The translations under genes and the position numbers were made by a program. A DNA stretch of 64,000 nt from Chlorocebus sabaeus (taxonomy: Eukaryota; Chordata; Mammalia; Primates; Cercopithecidae): contig NC_132911.1 in NCBI RefSeq assembly GCF_047675955.1, positions 73,937,133 to 74,001,132 of the forward strand. Reading direction: 5' to 3'. Position 1 is the stretch's first letter; the number at the start of each line of letters is the position of its first letter. Below the pieces are notes generated by a model. It was not told the DNA's origin. It did not search any database and saw nothing but the letters and a program-made list of their open reading frames with translations. Of this stretch, positions 12,699 to 25,044 are shown in pieces.

Positions 12699-13037
12699 AA
12701 GATTGATTTCCTTTTTTGTATTTTTCTTATTTGCCATGGATTCCATTTTTTATTTTTCAAATTAGATAATAATTTCCTGAAAATATTTTTCATGTTTTGG
12801 TAAATGGTATTTTTTGTTGTTGTTTCAAACTAAAGTTTACTGAAAGATCCATCAAATTGAGCTATCTGTTGATAATTTGAATTTTGGTCACCTATTTAAG
12901 GCTTTACATTATTCTGCTGAACTTCTATTTGAACTTTTTTCTTTTTTCTTTTTTGGATGTAAAGGTGAACATTCCTGATTTATCTGATTTGGAAAAGCCT
13001 TGATATTTTACATTCTGAAAATTCACAAATGCTTGAC

Positions 13038-13137
13038 CTTTTTTTTTTTTTTTTTTTTGAGACAAGGTCTTGCTCTGTCACTCAGGCTGGAATGCAGTAG
13101 CACAATCACAGATCACTGCAGCCTTGACCTCCCAGGA
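13038..13137 (-). mobile_element. Truncated Alu or FRAM-like monomer
   Basis: A T run and about 80 bases of antisense Alu text, which cut off the TMX1 pseudogene 3'UTR. Confidence 0.5.
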
Positions 13138-13211
13138 GAAGGAGGAGGAGAGGCCTGCCCAAACTAGCATACTGCCTCTTGCATGATATGCTTTATAGCT
13201 TATACCAGTTT

Positions 13212-13358
13212 GAACAGATAACAATGGGACACATTCATTCATTCATTCTTTAGCCAAGTCTCTAAACTTTGCTAGTCTATATGAACAGCAGATTCCTAGG
13301 GAAAATCTCACCAAAGGGCTACCAACTGGCATCTTTTCTTTAATATATTTATTTACTA
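13212..13358. repeat. Local duplicate, copy 1
   Basis: About 147 bases that recur at 13768-13916. Shared landmarks include gaacagataacaatgg/gaatagataataatgg, tcattctttctttaaac-like text, gaacagcaga and caactggcatctt. Not recognised as a named repeat. Confidence 0.5.
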
Positions 13359-13767
13359 GATGGCTGCTCTCCCTTTGATTCATTGGGATTTCTCAACTTA
13401 TTGAATCCAGTAGTCAGCATAGGCTACATTACGCTGCAGTAAGAAGCAGGCTTAAATATCTTAGGGTTTATAATTATGAAGGTTTATTCCTTGGTCACAA
13501 TTCATAATCCATTCAAGGGTCATCTAGGATATCTGCTCCATGACTTCTGATTCCAGAACCCAGGCTGATGACACCAGAATGTTGCCACCCCTGTGACAGA
13601 GGAAAAGGGTGTTCCCGTGGCAGTTAAGTGTTCTGGCCTGGGTATATCCCTTGCAGAACTACATGGGACTGTTTGTCTAGAATTTGTTACACGGCCCCAT
13701 CCAACCCCAAGGGGGCCAGAAAGTACATTCCTACCCTGGGCCCAGAATGAGGAGAAACCACACTTGT

Positions 13768-13916
13768 GAATAGATAATAATGGAACTTATACACCTTCAT
13801 TCTTTCTTTAAACAATGCCCAAACTTTGTTGCTCTATAGGAACAGCAGAATTCCTTAGGAAAATCTCACAAAAGAGCTCCCAACTGGCATCTTCTCTTTA
13901 ACACAATTATTTACCA
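13768..13916. repeat. Local duplicate, copy 2
   Basis: Partner of 13212-13358 in the same orientation, about 556 bases away. The DNA between (13359-13767) was not assigned to any family. Confidence 0.5.
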
Positions 13917-15001
13917 TGACTTTACCTGACCTATACACAGCTCACATCCTAAGTCCTCAGAACCCTCAGGTCCCTGTCACACCTTGACCAAGATTCTATT
14001 GCTAACATCCCTTCAAGGCAAAAGTTGTCAAATATAGATATCTTAAATTAGTAGAGCTGAAAAGACCTTAAGGAATATTTGGATCCCTCCTATAAATAAA
14101 GAAAAATCAATCCAAAGTAACTCGTATAGCTAGTAAAAAACTAAAATCCAAGAGTCTTTTTTTTCCTAATTATTTCCTCAACAATTCCTTGGAAAGCAAA
14201 CAAGAAAAAGATAGATTTCACGTGTTGTGAGATTTACTGTTTGTATTCAAATCAACTATGAATTTCATAAAAATGGAAATCAATGCTAAAATATTTTACA
14301 GCAAAGTACATTACCATAGATCTTAGTCTTTCTCCATTGCTTCTTTTTTTTTTAACCAACATTTTATGATTTAGAGTTTTACATCCTCTGACAGATTTTA
14401 TTTTAATTACTTGTCTGGGAAGTATATTCATTTGAAAGCAAAAATAACCTAGATGGTGGTATTTGATGAATGTATTTATGTGAATCTCCCAGTGCTTTTC
14501 CTTTGGCTTAACTGACACAAGGCTCCCAAGTCAAAAAAAATCAGTAGTCACTCACCCAGAGTGACTCCAGGATCCTCAGAGAGCAAACAGTGCAATCTCC
14601 CATTTTGGCTGAGGAAACTACCCAGTTTAGGCAACAGACGCCAGGTCCCACATTCACAAAATGCAAGAGCAAAGTCTCAAACCTCATCTTCCACCCCCAA
14701 ACTCAGTGTTCTTTCCACCGCCTCATGTCACCTCAAGCTTTATTATTTGGAACAGGCTATTTCATTTCTCTGCTCCTCCGTTTTCCCAGTTAGAAAATGA
14801 GAGAGTAGGACTTGCTAGATCGAGATTTCCCAAATGCGTTTCAAAGAACATCAGTCTGCGAGGTGATTGAGGGAGTAAAAGTTTCATGGTCATGTAAATT
14901 TGAGAAAAAAATACTTTATCCTTCTCCTGGAGATTAATAATGGGGATCAGCACAATAAAAACCTTAGGAAAATTCTTCAATAAAGAAAAACATTTAATGT
15001 C

Positions 15002-15308
15002 AGCCGGGTGCAGTGGCTCACACCTATAATCCCTGCACTTTGGGAGGCCGAGGTGGGAGGATTGCTTGAGTCCAGGAGTTCAAGACCAGCCTGGGCAACA
15101 TAGTGAGACCTCATCTCTACAAAAATAATGAACAGAATTAGCCAGGCTGGTGGCGCATGCCTGCAGTCCCAGTTACTCAGGAGGAGGAGGTGGGAGGATC
15201 ACTTGAACCCTGGAGGTCAAGGCTGCAGTGAGCTGGGATTGCACCTACAGCTTGCTCTATAGCCTGAGCAAAAGGGCAAGACCCTGTTTCAAAAAAAAAA
15301 AAAAAAAA
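15002..15308 (+). mobile_element. Alu (older, AluJ-like)
   Basis: Diverged, with attgcttgagtccaggagtt and actcaggaggaggaggtgg. It ends in an A run at 15291-15308. Confidence 0.5.
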
Positions 15309-15379
15309 CTAAAAAAAAGTTTTAATGTTGTTGAAACGAACATTTCCTGAACGTATCTGGTCACAGGAATCTTTTTGTG

Positions 15380-15770
15380 TGCGACTCTTACCAACATTCT
15401 GCCGCCCGCTCTGACCACTCTCCCTGCCTCAACTCCCAGTAAGACCAGCCTCTTCCTGCTGAGGCTCCAACACACCAAACACCTTCCTACCTCAGGCCTT
15501 TACCCCTGCCACTCCTCTCCCTGGAGGCCTCATCTCCTCGAAGAGATCCTCCCTGGCCACCACTCTCCTTCAAAGAGACCTACTTTGTTTGCTTTTTCTT
15601 CATAGCCCTTATCCCAGACAAACATTGCATGATGTATGTTTGCCTCTTGCACCAGCATAGAGGCTCCCCGAGGCAAGAACTTCATCTTGTGCATCAGCGT
15701 AACCTCCAGCACCCACAGCTCTGTCTGAGAAAAATATTTGTTGAATGAATTAATTAATGAACCAATCAAT
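15380..15770 (+). mobile_element. L2 3' end
   Basis: Typical L2 text: ctcaggcctttacccctgcc, ctccctggccacc, cttcatagcccttatc and the end motif aatatttgttgaatgaatt. Confidence 0.5.
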
Positions 15771-15813
15771 GAAGCCTGTGAGCTTCATGTTCTATAGAAC
15801 ATACAGTATTATT

Positions 15814-16316
15814 GGCTGGGCACAGTGGCTCACACCTGTAATCCCAGACCACCCTGGGAAACATGGTGAAACCCTGTCTCTACTGAAAATACAAAAAATT
15901 GGCCGGGTGCAGTAGCTCACACCTGTAATCCTAGCACTTTGGGATGCCAAGGTGGGTTGATCATCTAAAGTCAAGAGTTCGAGATCAGCCTGGCCAACAT
16001 GGTGAAACCCCATGTCTACTAAAAATACAAAAAATTATCTGAGCATGGTGGCATACGCTTGTAACCCCAACTACTTGGGAGGCTGAGGCAGGAGAATCAC
16101 TTAAACCTGGGAGGCAGAGGTTGCTGTGAGCCAAGATCACGCTACTACCCTCTAGCCTGGGTGACAAACTAAGACTATATCTCAGAAAAAAAAAAAAATT
16201 AGCCGGGCATGGTGCCGGGTGCCTGTAATCCCAGCTACTTGGGAGGCTAAGGCAGGAGAATGGCTTGTGAGCTGAGATCGTGCCACTGCACTCTGTTTCA
16301 AAAAAAAAAAAAAAAA
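15814..16316 (+). mobile_element. Alu inserted within an Alu
   Basis: An outer Alu (15814-15900 and 16201-16316) has an inner complete Alu (15901-16198) in its middle A-rich region. The duplicated site is a(c/a)aaaaaatt on each side (15891-15900 and 16191-16200). The outer left arm also has an internal deletion near 15849. Confidence 0.5.
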
Positions 16317-16465
16317 TGAAGTCTTGTTAGCAAACCAGTGATATTAGCATAGCATCACCTGGACCCTTTTTAGAAATGCAAATTCTCAGCTTCCCTCTAC
16401 CTTCTTGGAGTGGAGCCCAGCAGTCTGGGTTTGAACAAGCCCTTCAGGTGATTCTGAAGCTCAGT
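16317..16465 (+). repeat. MER5-like DNA transposon fragment
   Basis: Text such as agcatcacctggaccctttttagaaatgcaaattctcag resembles the hAT-Charlie MER5 group. Confidence 0.5.
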
Positions 16466-16474
16466 AAAGTGTAT

Positions 16475-16733
16475 GGCTGGGCGTGGTGCCTCACACCTGT
16501 AAACCCAACACTTTGGGACACCAAGGTGGAAAAATTGCTTAGGTCAGCATTTCAAGACCACCTGGGCAACATGGCAAGATTCTGTCTCTACAAAATTGAA
16601 AAATTAGGCTGAAGCTGGAGGGTCACTTGAGCCCCAGGGTTTGAGGCTGCAGTGAGCTATGATCATGCCACTACACTTCAGCCTGGGTGACAGAGCAAGA
16701 CTCTGTCTCTAAAAAAAAAATAAATAAAATAAA
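16475..16733 (+). mobile_element. Alu with internal deletion
   Basis: The left arm joins the right arm after aaaattaggctgaag; the usual start of the right arm is lost. Confidence 0.5.
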
Positions 16734-17079
16734 GTTTGAGTTCCACACTCCCTTCCTCACCTCTCCACTGGGGAAGGGGATAGGAAAGGAAGAAATCTCA
16801 AAGAGCAGCCAAGAAGTAATGTTGAAAAATAAGAATTCTAACTACAGGAAAATAAGGTTAGGAGAGAGTTGCCTTCCTTGGGGGAGCAAGAAAGAGACCA
16901 TGCAAAAATTAAGTCTGACTAGATATATGTGAGTTTTTCACTGTCCTCTGAGGCTAGACATTAGAATTCTCAAGAAAGAGCATAAGATAAAATCAGTCCT
17001 GTAAGCAAGACATTTTTGCTAACATCTAAAATCTATACCTTAAAAATTACCCAAGTTGTAAGCTTTTTGTATTTTCTTT

Positions 17080-17407
17080 TTTGTTGTTGTTGTTTTTGTT
17101 TTTTGTTGTTGTTGTTTTTTGAGAAGGAGTCTCACTCACTCTGTCACCCAGGCTGTAGTACAGTGGCGTGATCTCAGCTTACTGCAACCTCCACCTCCCG
17201 GGTTCAAGCAATTCTCCTGCCTCAGTCTCCCAAGTAGCTAGAATTGTAGGCACGGGCCACCATGCCTCTGGCTAATTTTTGTATTTTTAGTAGAGGCGGG
17301 GTTTCACCATGTTGCCCAGGCTGTTCTGAAACTCCTGACCTCAGGTGATCCACCCGCCTCGACCTCCCAAAGTGCTGGGATTATAGGCATGAGCCACCAT
17401 GCCCAGC
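17080..17407 (-). mobile_element. Alu
   Basis: Antisense two-arm Alu with a degenerate TTG-rich tail at 17080-17120. Confidence 0.5.
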
Positions 17408-17409
17408 TG

Positions 17410-18700
17410 TTTCTTGTATTTTCTGAGTTTATTTATTTCTCTGATGCTCTTATTAGTATTTGCGTATGCCTTTTTCAGCATGCCAAGGAAATCAAAGGGA
17501 AGGTGGCTGGTTATCTGTTTTGGTTATTAGCACACCAAGCAGGAGGCTACCCACTCCACCTTACACCTACGAGGTGAACACGGAAATTGTGCTGAAATAA
17601 AAGTGAGACATTCCAAGGGAGAGGTGAACACACATGTCAGAGTCCTATTCATGAGTTTCTCACCCAACCTGCAGGCCGGGCTCCTGCCAGAGAAACCTTG
17701 ACACTTCTGGATTCTCCTGGATGAAAGAAGAGGGTGAGCTCTAACAACTCCCTGTGCTTTATTAAGATAAATATGTTCACAAGCCAGGTGTCAACTCCTT
17801 CCTGTTATCAGAGAATGACAGTCATCATTCAGGTTGGGGTGGTCCTATAGACAGCAATGATTGAGCATAAAAAGCGATGGAGTGCACATCCGAGATAACT
17901 AAGAATCACTATTCAGGCCATTCTCCATTGAAGCAGAAGGTGACAGGCTGTGTTCCAAAAGATTGTTTGACATGAGCCACACCCTGCCAGCCACTAGCCT
18001 ACTGGACTACTAGCAACCAACCTTTTTAAAACATAACTTGGTTCTAAAACAAACCAAAAAACTCTCATGGGTAAATCCCAATGGCTACTCTAATGTTCTC
18101 AAATAAATTGCTACTGGCTCCCCTGAAATCCCCCAGGAGGGAGAGAGAAGAGAGGAAGCAGCTTCGGTTCCTTTTCCCCAAGACTCAAATGGGCTTCAGT
18201 AGAACCTATGATCCCAAGATAAGAACTATTTCTAGTTTCACTCAAGAACCACTCAATTTGAAACCACTCAGTTACATTAAATGTATTGAATATGTATACA
18301 AAGTATATTAAAGTTATATTAAAACTAGGCAGAGGGCAAAGATACAATGAATTATGGCATGAGAATTCTTCATGCCAACTTTTATGAAATTCCAAACATA
18401 TTTCCTGCAGGTATAAAATTACAAAAAGCACTTAGATTGCCAAACCAGGCCACAGCAGTCGACTCAACATACAATGGTATACACCAGAATTCCAATATGC
18501 ACTAGAAATACAGCCCCCTTCTCCCACTTAACAGCATCCAGAAGTTTCTCTTCATATAGTACATCTGCTGGGAAAAAGGGAACAAGTCCCACAGCAGCGT
18601 TGGGAAGGCTCAGGGTCCTAGATCACAGAAGTTTCCAAATCGTGGAGGTTGGTATAAGAAGCGAAGCATGGCAGACGAGAAGCATAATTAAAGAAGACTA
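17410..18700. other. Intronic stretch without recognised gene
   Basis: Short open frames only. I recognised no repeat family or exon here. Confidence 0.5.
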
Positions 18701-18749
18701 AGCCATAGTCATTCCTTTGAAAGGAAACTCTTGTTTCTCAGTAGGATTT

Positions 18750-18960
18750 CTCCAAGACAATAGTTTCCAAACTTAACAGATCAACAGGATCATCTGGATG
18801 CCTTTAAAAAATGCAGATTCTAGATTCTAGAGCGTGACCACAGTCCTACTAAATTAGACTCCCCCAACCCCCGCCAGAGGAAGGTCCATGAATCTGCAAT
18901 TTGAAGGATGTGCCTCAGATGATTATGATGTTCATACATGTGTAAACATCCACACTAGGG
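18750..18960 (+). repeat. MER5-like DNA transposon fragment
   Basis: tttccaaacttaacagatca, tcatctggatgcc and tgcagattctagat fit the hAT-Charlie MER5 pattern. Confidence 0.5.
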
Positions 18961-19019
18961 TTTTTGATATCAGAATCGTGGACTAACATTACACACTACA
19001 CATCACAGTTCTCAAGCAT

Positions 19020-19265
19020 CCTTTAAGCCTTGGCTTACACATCGATTCCTCTTAATGATCTTCCTATTTAAGCACCCCTCCCCAAATGCAATATATAGTT
19101 TCCTTGATTTATAGCACCTGCCCTGATTTGTAATTCCTCATTGTTTACTTGTTTATTGTTTGTCTTCACATGAGAGTCTAAGTTCTAACAAGGCAGTCCT
19201 CCTTCCTGCTAGGACCCGGCACCTAACACAGAGCATGTGTATATCATCTTTGGTGAATGAAAGTA
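19020..19265 (+). mobile_element. L2 3' end
   Basis: Diverged L2 text ending aggacccggcacctaacaca and tggtgaatgaa. Confidence 0.5.
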
Positions 19266-19689
19266 CACTGAAGCCATTGATCTTGTTACATCTCATCTCC
19301 ACGTGTATAACATAGGTGGAGTAGAAGTTATTATGCCTAAATTGATGAGGTGAACCAGAACAGTTGAGTGGCTCAAGACTGCAGAGGAGCATGTGCAGGA
19401 GCAAGTCTAACATCCAGGCTCAGGCTTCCAGATCTACCTCCACTCCCTTCCCACTATCTCACCCACCTCCCTTTAGAGAATATCAAACCTTGGCTCCAGT
19501 TTATCAATATCGAACTCGCTGAAGAGCTGGTGACTGTGTCTCAAGGTCTTATATTTATTTGCCTGGCATACAATTGTGCAACTCAGAAGCATAAGACCCC
19601 AGGAGCTTCTGGACAAACTTTGAACACATTCTATGCATTTAACAAAGAAACGATAAACATGATGTAGAGTGGGAAAACAGAAGTTCATT

Positions 19690-19930
19690 AGAAAATTTTG
19701 GCTAATACTGCCTAAGCAATTTATAGATTCAATGCTATTCCTACCAAACTACCAATGACATTCTTCACAGAACCAGAAAAAAACTACTTTAAAATTCATA
19801 TGGAACCAAAAAAGAGCTTGATTAGCCCAGGCAATCCTAAGCAAAAAGAACAAAACTGGAGGCATCATATTACCTGATCTCAAACGGTACTACAGGGCAA
19901 TGGAAACTCAAAAGACAGAGAGAACCATTT
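19690..19930 (+). mobile_element. L1 ORF2 fragment
   Basis: ttcaatgctattcctacc, accaaaaaagagcttgatta and ggaggcatcatattacctga are typical of the L1 ORF2 region. The frame is broken. Confidence 0.5.
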
Positions 19931-19989
19931 ACTGGCCACATCTGTGATCAATAAGAAATAAACATCTGGAATTAGAATATACACGTGTA

Positions 19990-20612
19990 AGGGTTTTTTT
20001 ACATTTCATTTTATTTTTAATTGACAAATAATAATTGTATACATGTATGGGGTACAATGTGATGTTTTGATGCATGTACACATTGTGGAATGATTAAGTC
20101 AGGATAATTAGCATACCTATTGTCTCAAATACTTATCATTTCTTTGTGGTACAACATTTAAAATCCTTTCTCTTTGTTATTTTGAGATATACAATACATT
20201 ATTGTTAACTACAGTCACCAAGCTGTGTAATCAGACACCAAAACGTATTCCTCTTGTTTAACTGAAGTTTTGTACCCGTTAACCAGCGCCTCCCCTTTCC
20301 CCGTCCACTCCTGGCCCTCTCCCACACAGCCTCTGAAACCACCACTCTACTTTCTACTGCTATGAGTTTGACTTTTTTAGATTCCATATATAAGTGAGCT
20401 CACGTAGTATTTGTTTCTCCTTACCTGGCTTATTTCACTTAATATAATGTCCTCTAGGTTCATCCGTGTTTTCACAAATGACAGAATTTCCTGGTTTTTA
20501 AGGCTGCATAGCATTTCATTGTGTATTTATACACTGTCCCACATTTTAAAATCCATTCATCCATTGATGAACACTTAGGTTGTTTCCATGTCTTGGCTAT
20601 TGTGAATAGATA
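19990..20612 (-). mobile_element. Older L1 3' end
   Basis: Antisense L1 3' text (ttaattgacaaataataatt, tatggggtacaatgtgatg). It is interrupted by the next L1. Confidence 0.5.
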
Positions 20613-20622
20613 GATGTGTGAG

Positions 20623-21245
20623 GTTTTTTTTTTGTTTTTTTTTTTTTTTTAATGAAACCTTTTTTTTTTTTACTTTTATTTTAGATTCAGGAGTACATGT
20701 GCAGGTTTGTTACACATGTAAACTTGTATCATGGAGATTTGCTGTACAGATTATTTTATCACCCAGGTATTAGCCTAGTACCCATTGGTTGTTTTTCCTG
20801 ATCCTCTCTCTCTCTCCTCCCACCCTCCACCCTCCAAAAGGCCCCAGTGTGTGTTGTTCCTCTCTATATCCATGTGTTCTCATTGTTTAGCTCCCACTTA
20901 TAAGTGAGAACATGCGCTATTTAGTTTTCTATTCCTGTGTTAGTTTGCTAAGGATAATGGCCTCCAGTTCCATCCATGTTCCTGCAAAGGATATGATTTT
21001 TTTTCTTTTTTATGGCTGCATAGTATTCCATGGTATATATGCACCACATTTTCTTTATCCAGTCTACCATTGATGGACATTTAAGTTGATTCCACATCTT
21101 TGCTATTGTGAATAGTGCTACAATGAACGTACAAGTGCATTTGTCTTTATAATAGAACAATTCATATTCTTTTGAGTTTATACCCAGTAATGAGATCGCT
21201 GGGTCAAATGGTATTTCTGTCTTCAAGTCTTTGAAGAATCACCAT
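20623..21245 (-). mobile_element. Younger L1 3' end inserted beside or into the older L1
   Basis: 5'-truncated L1 with an ORF2 C-terminal remnant at 20948-21226. The 10-base duplication gatgtgtgag lies at 20613-20622 and 21246-21255, and an A tail appears as T runs at 20624-20672. Confidence 0.5.
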
Positions 21246-21322
21246 GATGTGTGAGATTTTAATGTATAAATATGCTCCTGAAAGCTACATACCAAGTCTA
21301 AATTTTGACAATCATAACTAAA

Positions 21323-21622
21323 GGACCCAGGCGTGGTGGCGCATGCCTGTAATCCCAGCACTTTGGGAAGCCGAGGTGGGTGGATCACCTGAGGTCAGGA
21401 GTTTGAGACCAGCCTGACGAACATGATGAAAGCCTGTCCCTACTAAAAATACAAAATTAGTCAGGCATGGTGGTGGGCGCCTGTAATCCTAGTTACTAGG
21501 GAGGCTGAGGCAGGAGAATCACTTGAACCTGGGAGGAAGAGGTTGCAGTGAGCCGAGATAGCACCATTGAACTCCAGCCTGGACAAGAGCACAACACTCT
21601 CTCTAAATAAATAAATAAATAA
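21323..21622 (+). mobile_element. Alu with AAAT tail
   Basis: Two-arm Alu with tail ctctaaataaataaataaataaa. Confidence 0.5.
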
Positions 21623-22159
21623 AGGAATTCATGATAAAGCAAAAGACTTTGTTACAATGTAAAAAGTTTACTTTTCCTCCTGGAAAAAAAAAAAGTATGT
21701 ATTTTAAGTTTTCATTTTTATATATCAGTTTTTCTTAAAGCAAGACAAGCTTAAAGGTTCAAAATTGAACCAGCATAATCTGAAATCAATTGATTAATAA
21801 AAATGCACAATAATCAATGTGAATTTTTAGCCAAATAATTCAGATAGAGTGACAATTTATCTTTTAAGTATCTGAAAAGATATCAACACCAAAGAGGAAA
21901 ACGAATACTTCTTTTTTAACTTAAATACAATTGCCAACGAAATGTGTGAATGTTTTGTATGGCACCTAAATTTTAAAAAGAAAAAAGGACAAGCAAGTCA
22001 TTCGAATACAGTCAAATTTTCCAAAAGAAAATTTGAAAAGATTTAGAATCCTTTGAGTCACTTAAAAGCAGCTTGGTCAGAACATTTAAGCACACTGACT
22101 CCCCAAGGCTACTTACAAGATGATGATTGTAATCACCATACTATCATTATTATGCCAAC

Positions 22160-22191
<32 letters not shown>

Positions 22192-22236
22192 GCTATCTTT
22201 CACGCATGGAGATACAGCTACTGACCTAAGGAGTGT

Positions 22237-22268
<32 letters not shown>
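22160..22268. repeat. (TTA)n and (TG)n microsatellites
   Basis: TTA units at about 22160-22191 and TG units at about 22234-22267, separated by about 40 unique bases. Confidence 0.5.
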
Positions 22269-22269
<1 letters not shown>

Positions 22270-22270
<1 letters not shown>

Positions 22271-24225
22271 GTGAGGAGGGGAAAAGGAAGGAGTACTTTT
22301 TTTGCTTTGGTTATGTTTTGTTCTTTGCTAGGATGGGTGAGCATTGCTCTATTTCCTGCCTCCTGGAGATCGGTAGCATCATTTGCAAGCTGACAAGACA
22401 AGATGAGAGCAGGGGAATATGGAGCACAACAACAATGAGGACTGACTCACATATAACTCGTGGTCACGATCACAAGTCTCACTAACATTGGACTATGCCT
22501 AACCCAGTGAGGTCTCCAGCTACAGAGGCAAGATAACCCCCACTGAGAATTATAGCTGTGTATAGTAAAGCACCACTGCATGGCTTAAACATCTGATTTC
22601 CATGCCAGGACAAAAAGGTTCCAGTGCCCCAGGCACAAGTGGGGGTTCTGAGAGCTTGAGGAGGCACTGCATTTAGTGGTACTGGCCATGCTGGAGGGTA
22701 GAGCCAATGCAGATCAAAGCACAGCTTCCTGAAAAAGCCGCAGTTAAGATCCAAGGAAATAGTGCACTAGCATCTGCAGGGACTAGGTTGGGAGAAGGAA
22801 GCGAGGTTCCAGGCAGTGGACATAAGCAGCAGGGCAAAGCAAGATGGTGGAGGAGTGAGGGTAAGAAACAGAGCCTCCAGAGGTCTTCTGAGTCACTGTA
22901 AAGCTGTTACCATAGCCTGAGGCCTAAAAGTGGACAGAAAGGAAGCTGGAGGAGTGCTGTTCCAGCTCCCACAGTAAAGACAGAAGAAAGCCAAATTCTA
23001 ACAAACACTGACCGCTCAGCAAGTGTGTGATATCATGGCGTGAATGACGTTGACCAATTTCAGGAGTCCAAACTTTATTTCAGACATCACTTTCAACTTT
23101 TCAGGCAAAATATTTTATGAAAGTAATTAAGTAGAAAAATCAATTAATGAAGTCTTAATTTCCTTTCTTTGCGCATACAAACTCTGAATGGAGCACCAAT
23201 AGACAATAAACTCACTACAGTTAGATAGAGAAGGAAGAACAAGAGACTTTAATAATAATTTACAAACTATAATTTGACCTTGGGTAAATAAGAATTAAAA
23301 GAAATCTAAAATTTCCTGCTCTGGCTGCAGCAAGGTTGATATTTCTGGAAGACACTATGAAACAACCCGTGAAAATGCTTTGTGGCCATTTCTTCTGCTG
23401 GTTTTTTTTTCAGTCTACACTCCCAAACACAATACACACAGACATTCGCGAGCACACCCATGAACACAGACTCTGCCTCTATGAGAGAAGTTAAGCAAAA
23501 AGGCCCATATCTGCATTTCCAGGGCATTGACTCTCTGCTCCTTTATTCAATCCATCCCACCTTCCCACTTCTAATAAATGGCATGAACCAACGTCTCAGC
23601 AGGCAAACTATCCATGAAAGTTCCAGACCCACTCCAGGAACCACAAAGGGCTCTGGAGTTATTCCCATAGGCAACCAGATCTTGCCAGTTGGAGACACAA
23701 CCAGAGATTTTAAAGTTCAGAACTGGATAGAGAAAACATAAAGATAGCCCGTGAGCTTCTGTGTTTAGGGCTACCTCCCTACGCTCCTCAGCAATTAAAC
23801 TTGATTACAACCAACAGCGCCTGTCGTAATTACCAGAAGCCCATAGCAAGAGCATGTCGTGAGGAAGCTATTTATAACCTGAAAGCTTTGTCTTCTTTCT
23901 CCCGCGTCACTCTTTGCTTTGTAGGGGAGCTCTCAACAGAATGTCCAGACACAAGGAAGCAGAGATTCCATGCATCCCTATAGGGGATGGGGTGGATGCC
24001 TAATGGAGAGGCTCGGCCCGGCCAAGAAGACTCTGGTGTAAGGAAGCCCACATTTCTTGTGCCTCTTGGCTCAGGGTCAACCAAACACACAGCACCCAAG
24101 CAGGAGTAGTCAATATGGGCGTGCTGAGCAAGCCTATCCTGTGAGGCGGGCAACCCGTTCAGAAAAGCCACAAGAAGAGCCGTACCCTGCCAGCTAAAAT
24201 GAAAACTAACACCACTCTCTTCCTG
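22270..24225. other. Intronic stretch without recognised gene
   Basis: Several short frames on both strands, none recognised. No repeat family was assigned with confidence. Confidence 0.5.
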
Positions 24226-24229
24226 AACA

Positions 24230-24460
24230 GAATTAAATTTGAAAAGTAATGACAGACACATTTTTGAGTGTTTAACCATGTGCCAGGCCAGGCAGTGTTT
24301 TAAGTGCATCCTGAGCACTGGCCCACATGATCCCTGCATTAACAGAGGCAGGATTGGGCACAGAGAGGTCACAGAAGCTGCCCCAGGTTGCACCACTGGC
24401 CAGGACAAAGTGGGAATTCAAACCCAGGCAGCTGGACCCCAGGCGCCACTCTCTTAACAA
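24230..24460 (-). repeat. MIR fragment
   Basis: Antisense MIR: gggcacagagaggtcacag and gggaattcaaacccaggcag. Confidence 0.5.
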
Positions 24461-24724
24461 GATTCAACTACTTCGAGTACACTAGCATCTGGATCTAGGC
24501 CACAGTAGGTTCAGAAGAAACCAGAGTATAGTTTTGAGAAGACCCTTTGCAGCCCTCTCATTTAATTCCATCAGTTAACAAATGCGAAAACTGAAACCCA
24601 GAGATGTCGAGTGTCTTGCTGGAGGTCACGAAGCTCACAGATCATCTTAAGTCATCCAGAATAAATGGTGCTAAAGAAATCCTCAAACTAGATTTTAAAG
24701 CCCTTGGGGGTCAGGAGGTACTTC

Positions 24725-25031
24725 TTTTTTTTTTTTTTTTTTTTTTTTTTGAGGCAGAGTCATGCACTGTTGCACAGGCTGGAGTGCAGTGGCGCGATCT
24801 CGGCTCACTCCAAGCTCCACCTCCTGGGTTCACACCATTCTCCTGCCTCAGCCTCCCGAGTAACTGGGACTACAGGCACGAGCCACCATGCCCTGCTAAT
24901 TTTTTGTACTTTTAGTAGAGACGGGGTTTCACCGTGTTAGCCAGGATGGTCTTGATCTCCTGACCTCATGATCCACTCGCCTCGGCCTCCCAAAGTGCTG
25001 GGATTACAGGCGTGAGCAACCATGCCCAGCC
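24725..25031 (-). mobile_element. Alu (AluS/Y-like)
   Basis: Antisense, well preserved. Duplication aggaggtacttct (24713-24725) against aggagctacttct (25032-25044). Confidence 0.5.
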
Positions 25032-25044
25032 AGGAGCTACTTCT

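Larger units (their letters stand above)
8050..13036 (+). pseudogene. TMX1: TMX1 processed pseudogene, split by two LTR insertions
   Basis: This is a retrocopy of thioredoxin-related transmembrane protein 1, an ER membrane disulphide oxidoreductase. A start-like ATG is at 8076, and conserved pieces such as EGDWM, PEWESFAEWGE and AKVDVT follow. The copy shows no introns. The coding part runs to 8723, is interrupted by a MaLR element (8724-11525), and resumes at 11526 with the matching TMX1 text up to a stop at 11685-11687. The 3'UTR continues to 12333, is interrupted again by an LTR (12334-12698), and resumes to about 13036, where an Alu fragment cuts it. The redox motif WCPAC has become WYPAC (Tyr codon 8243-8245), and several frameshifts break the frame, so it cannot make an active enzyme. 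It has nothing to do with SLCO5A1 function. Assignment is by recognition of protein and mRNA and is strong. Confidence 0.5.
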
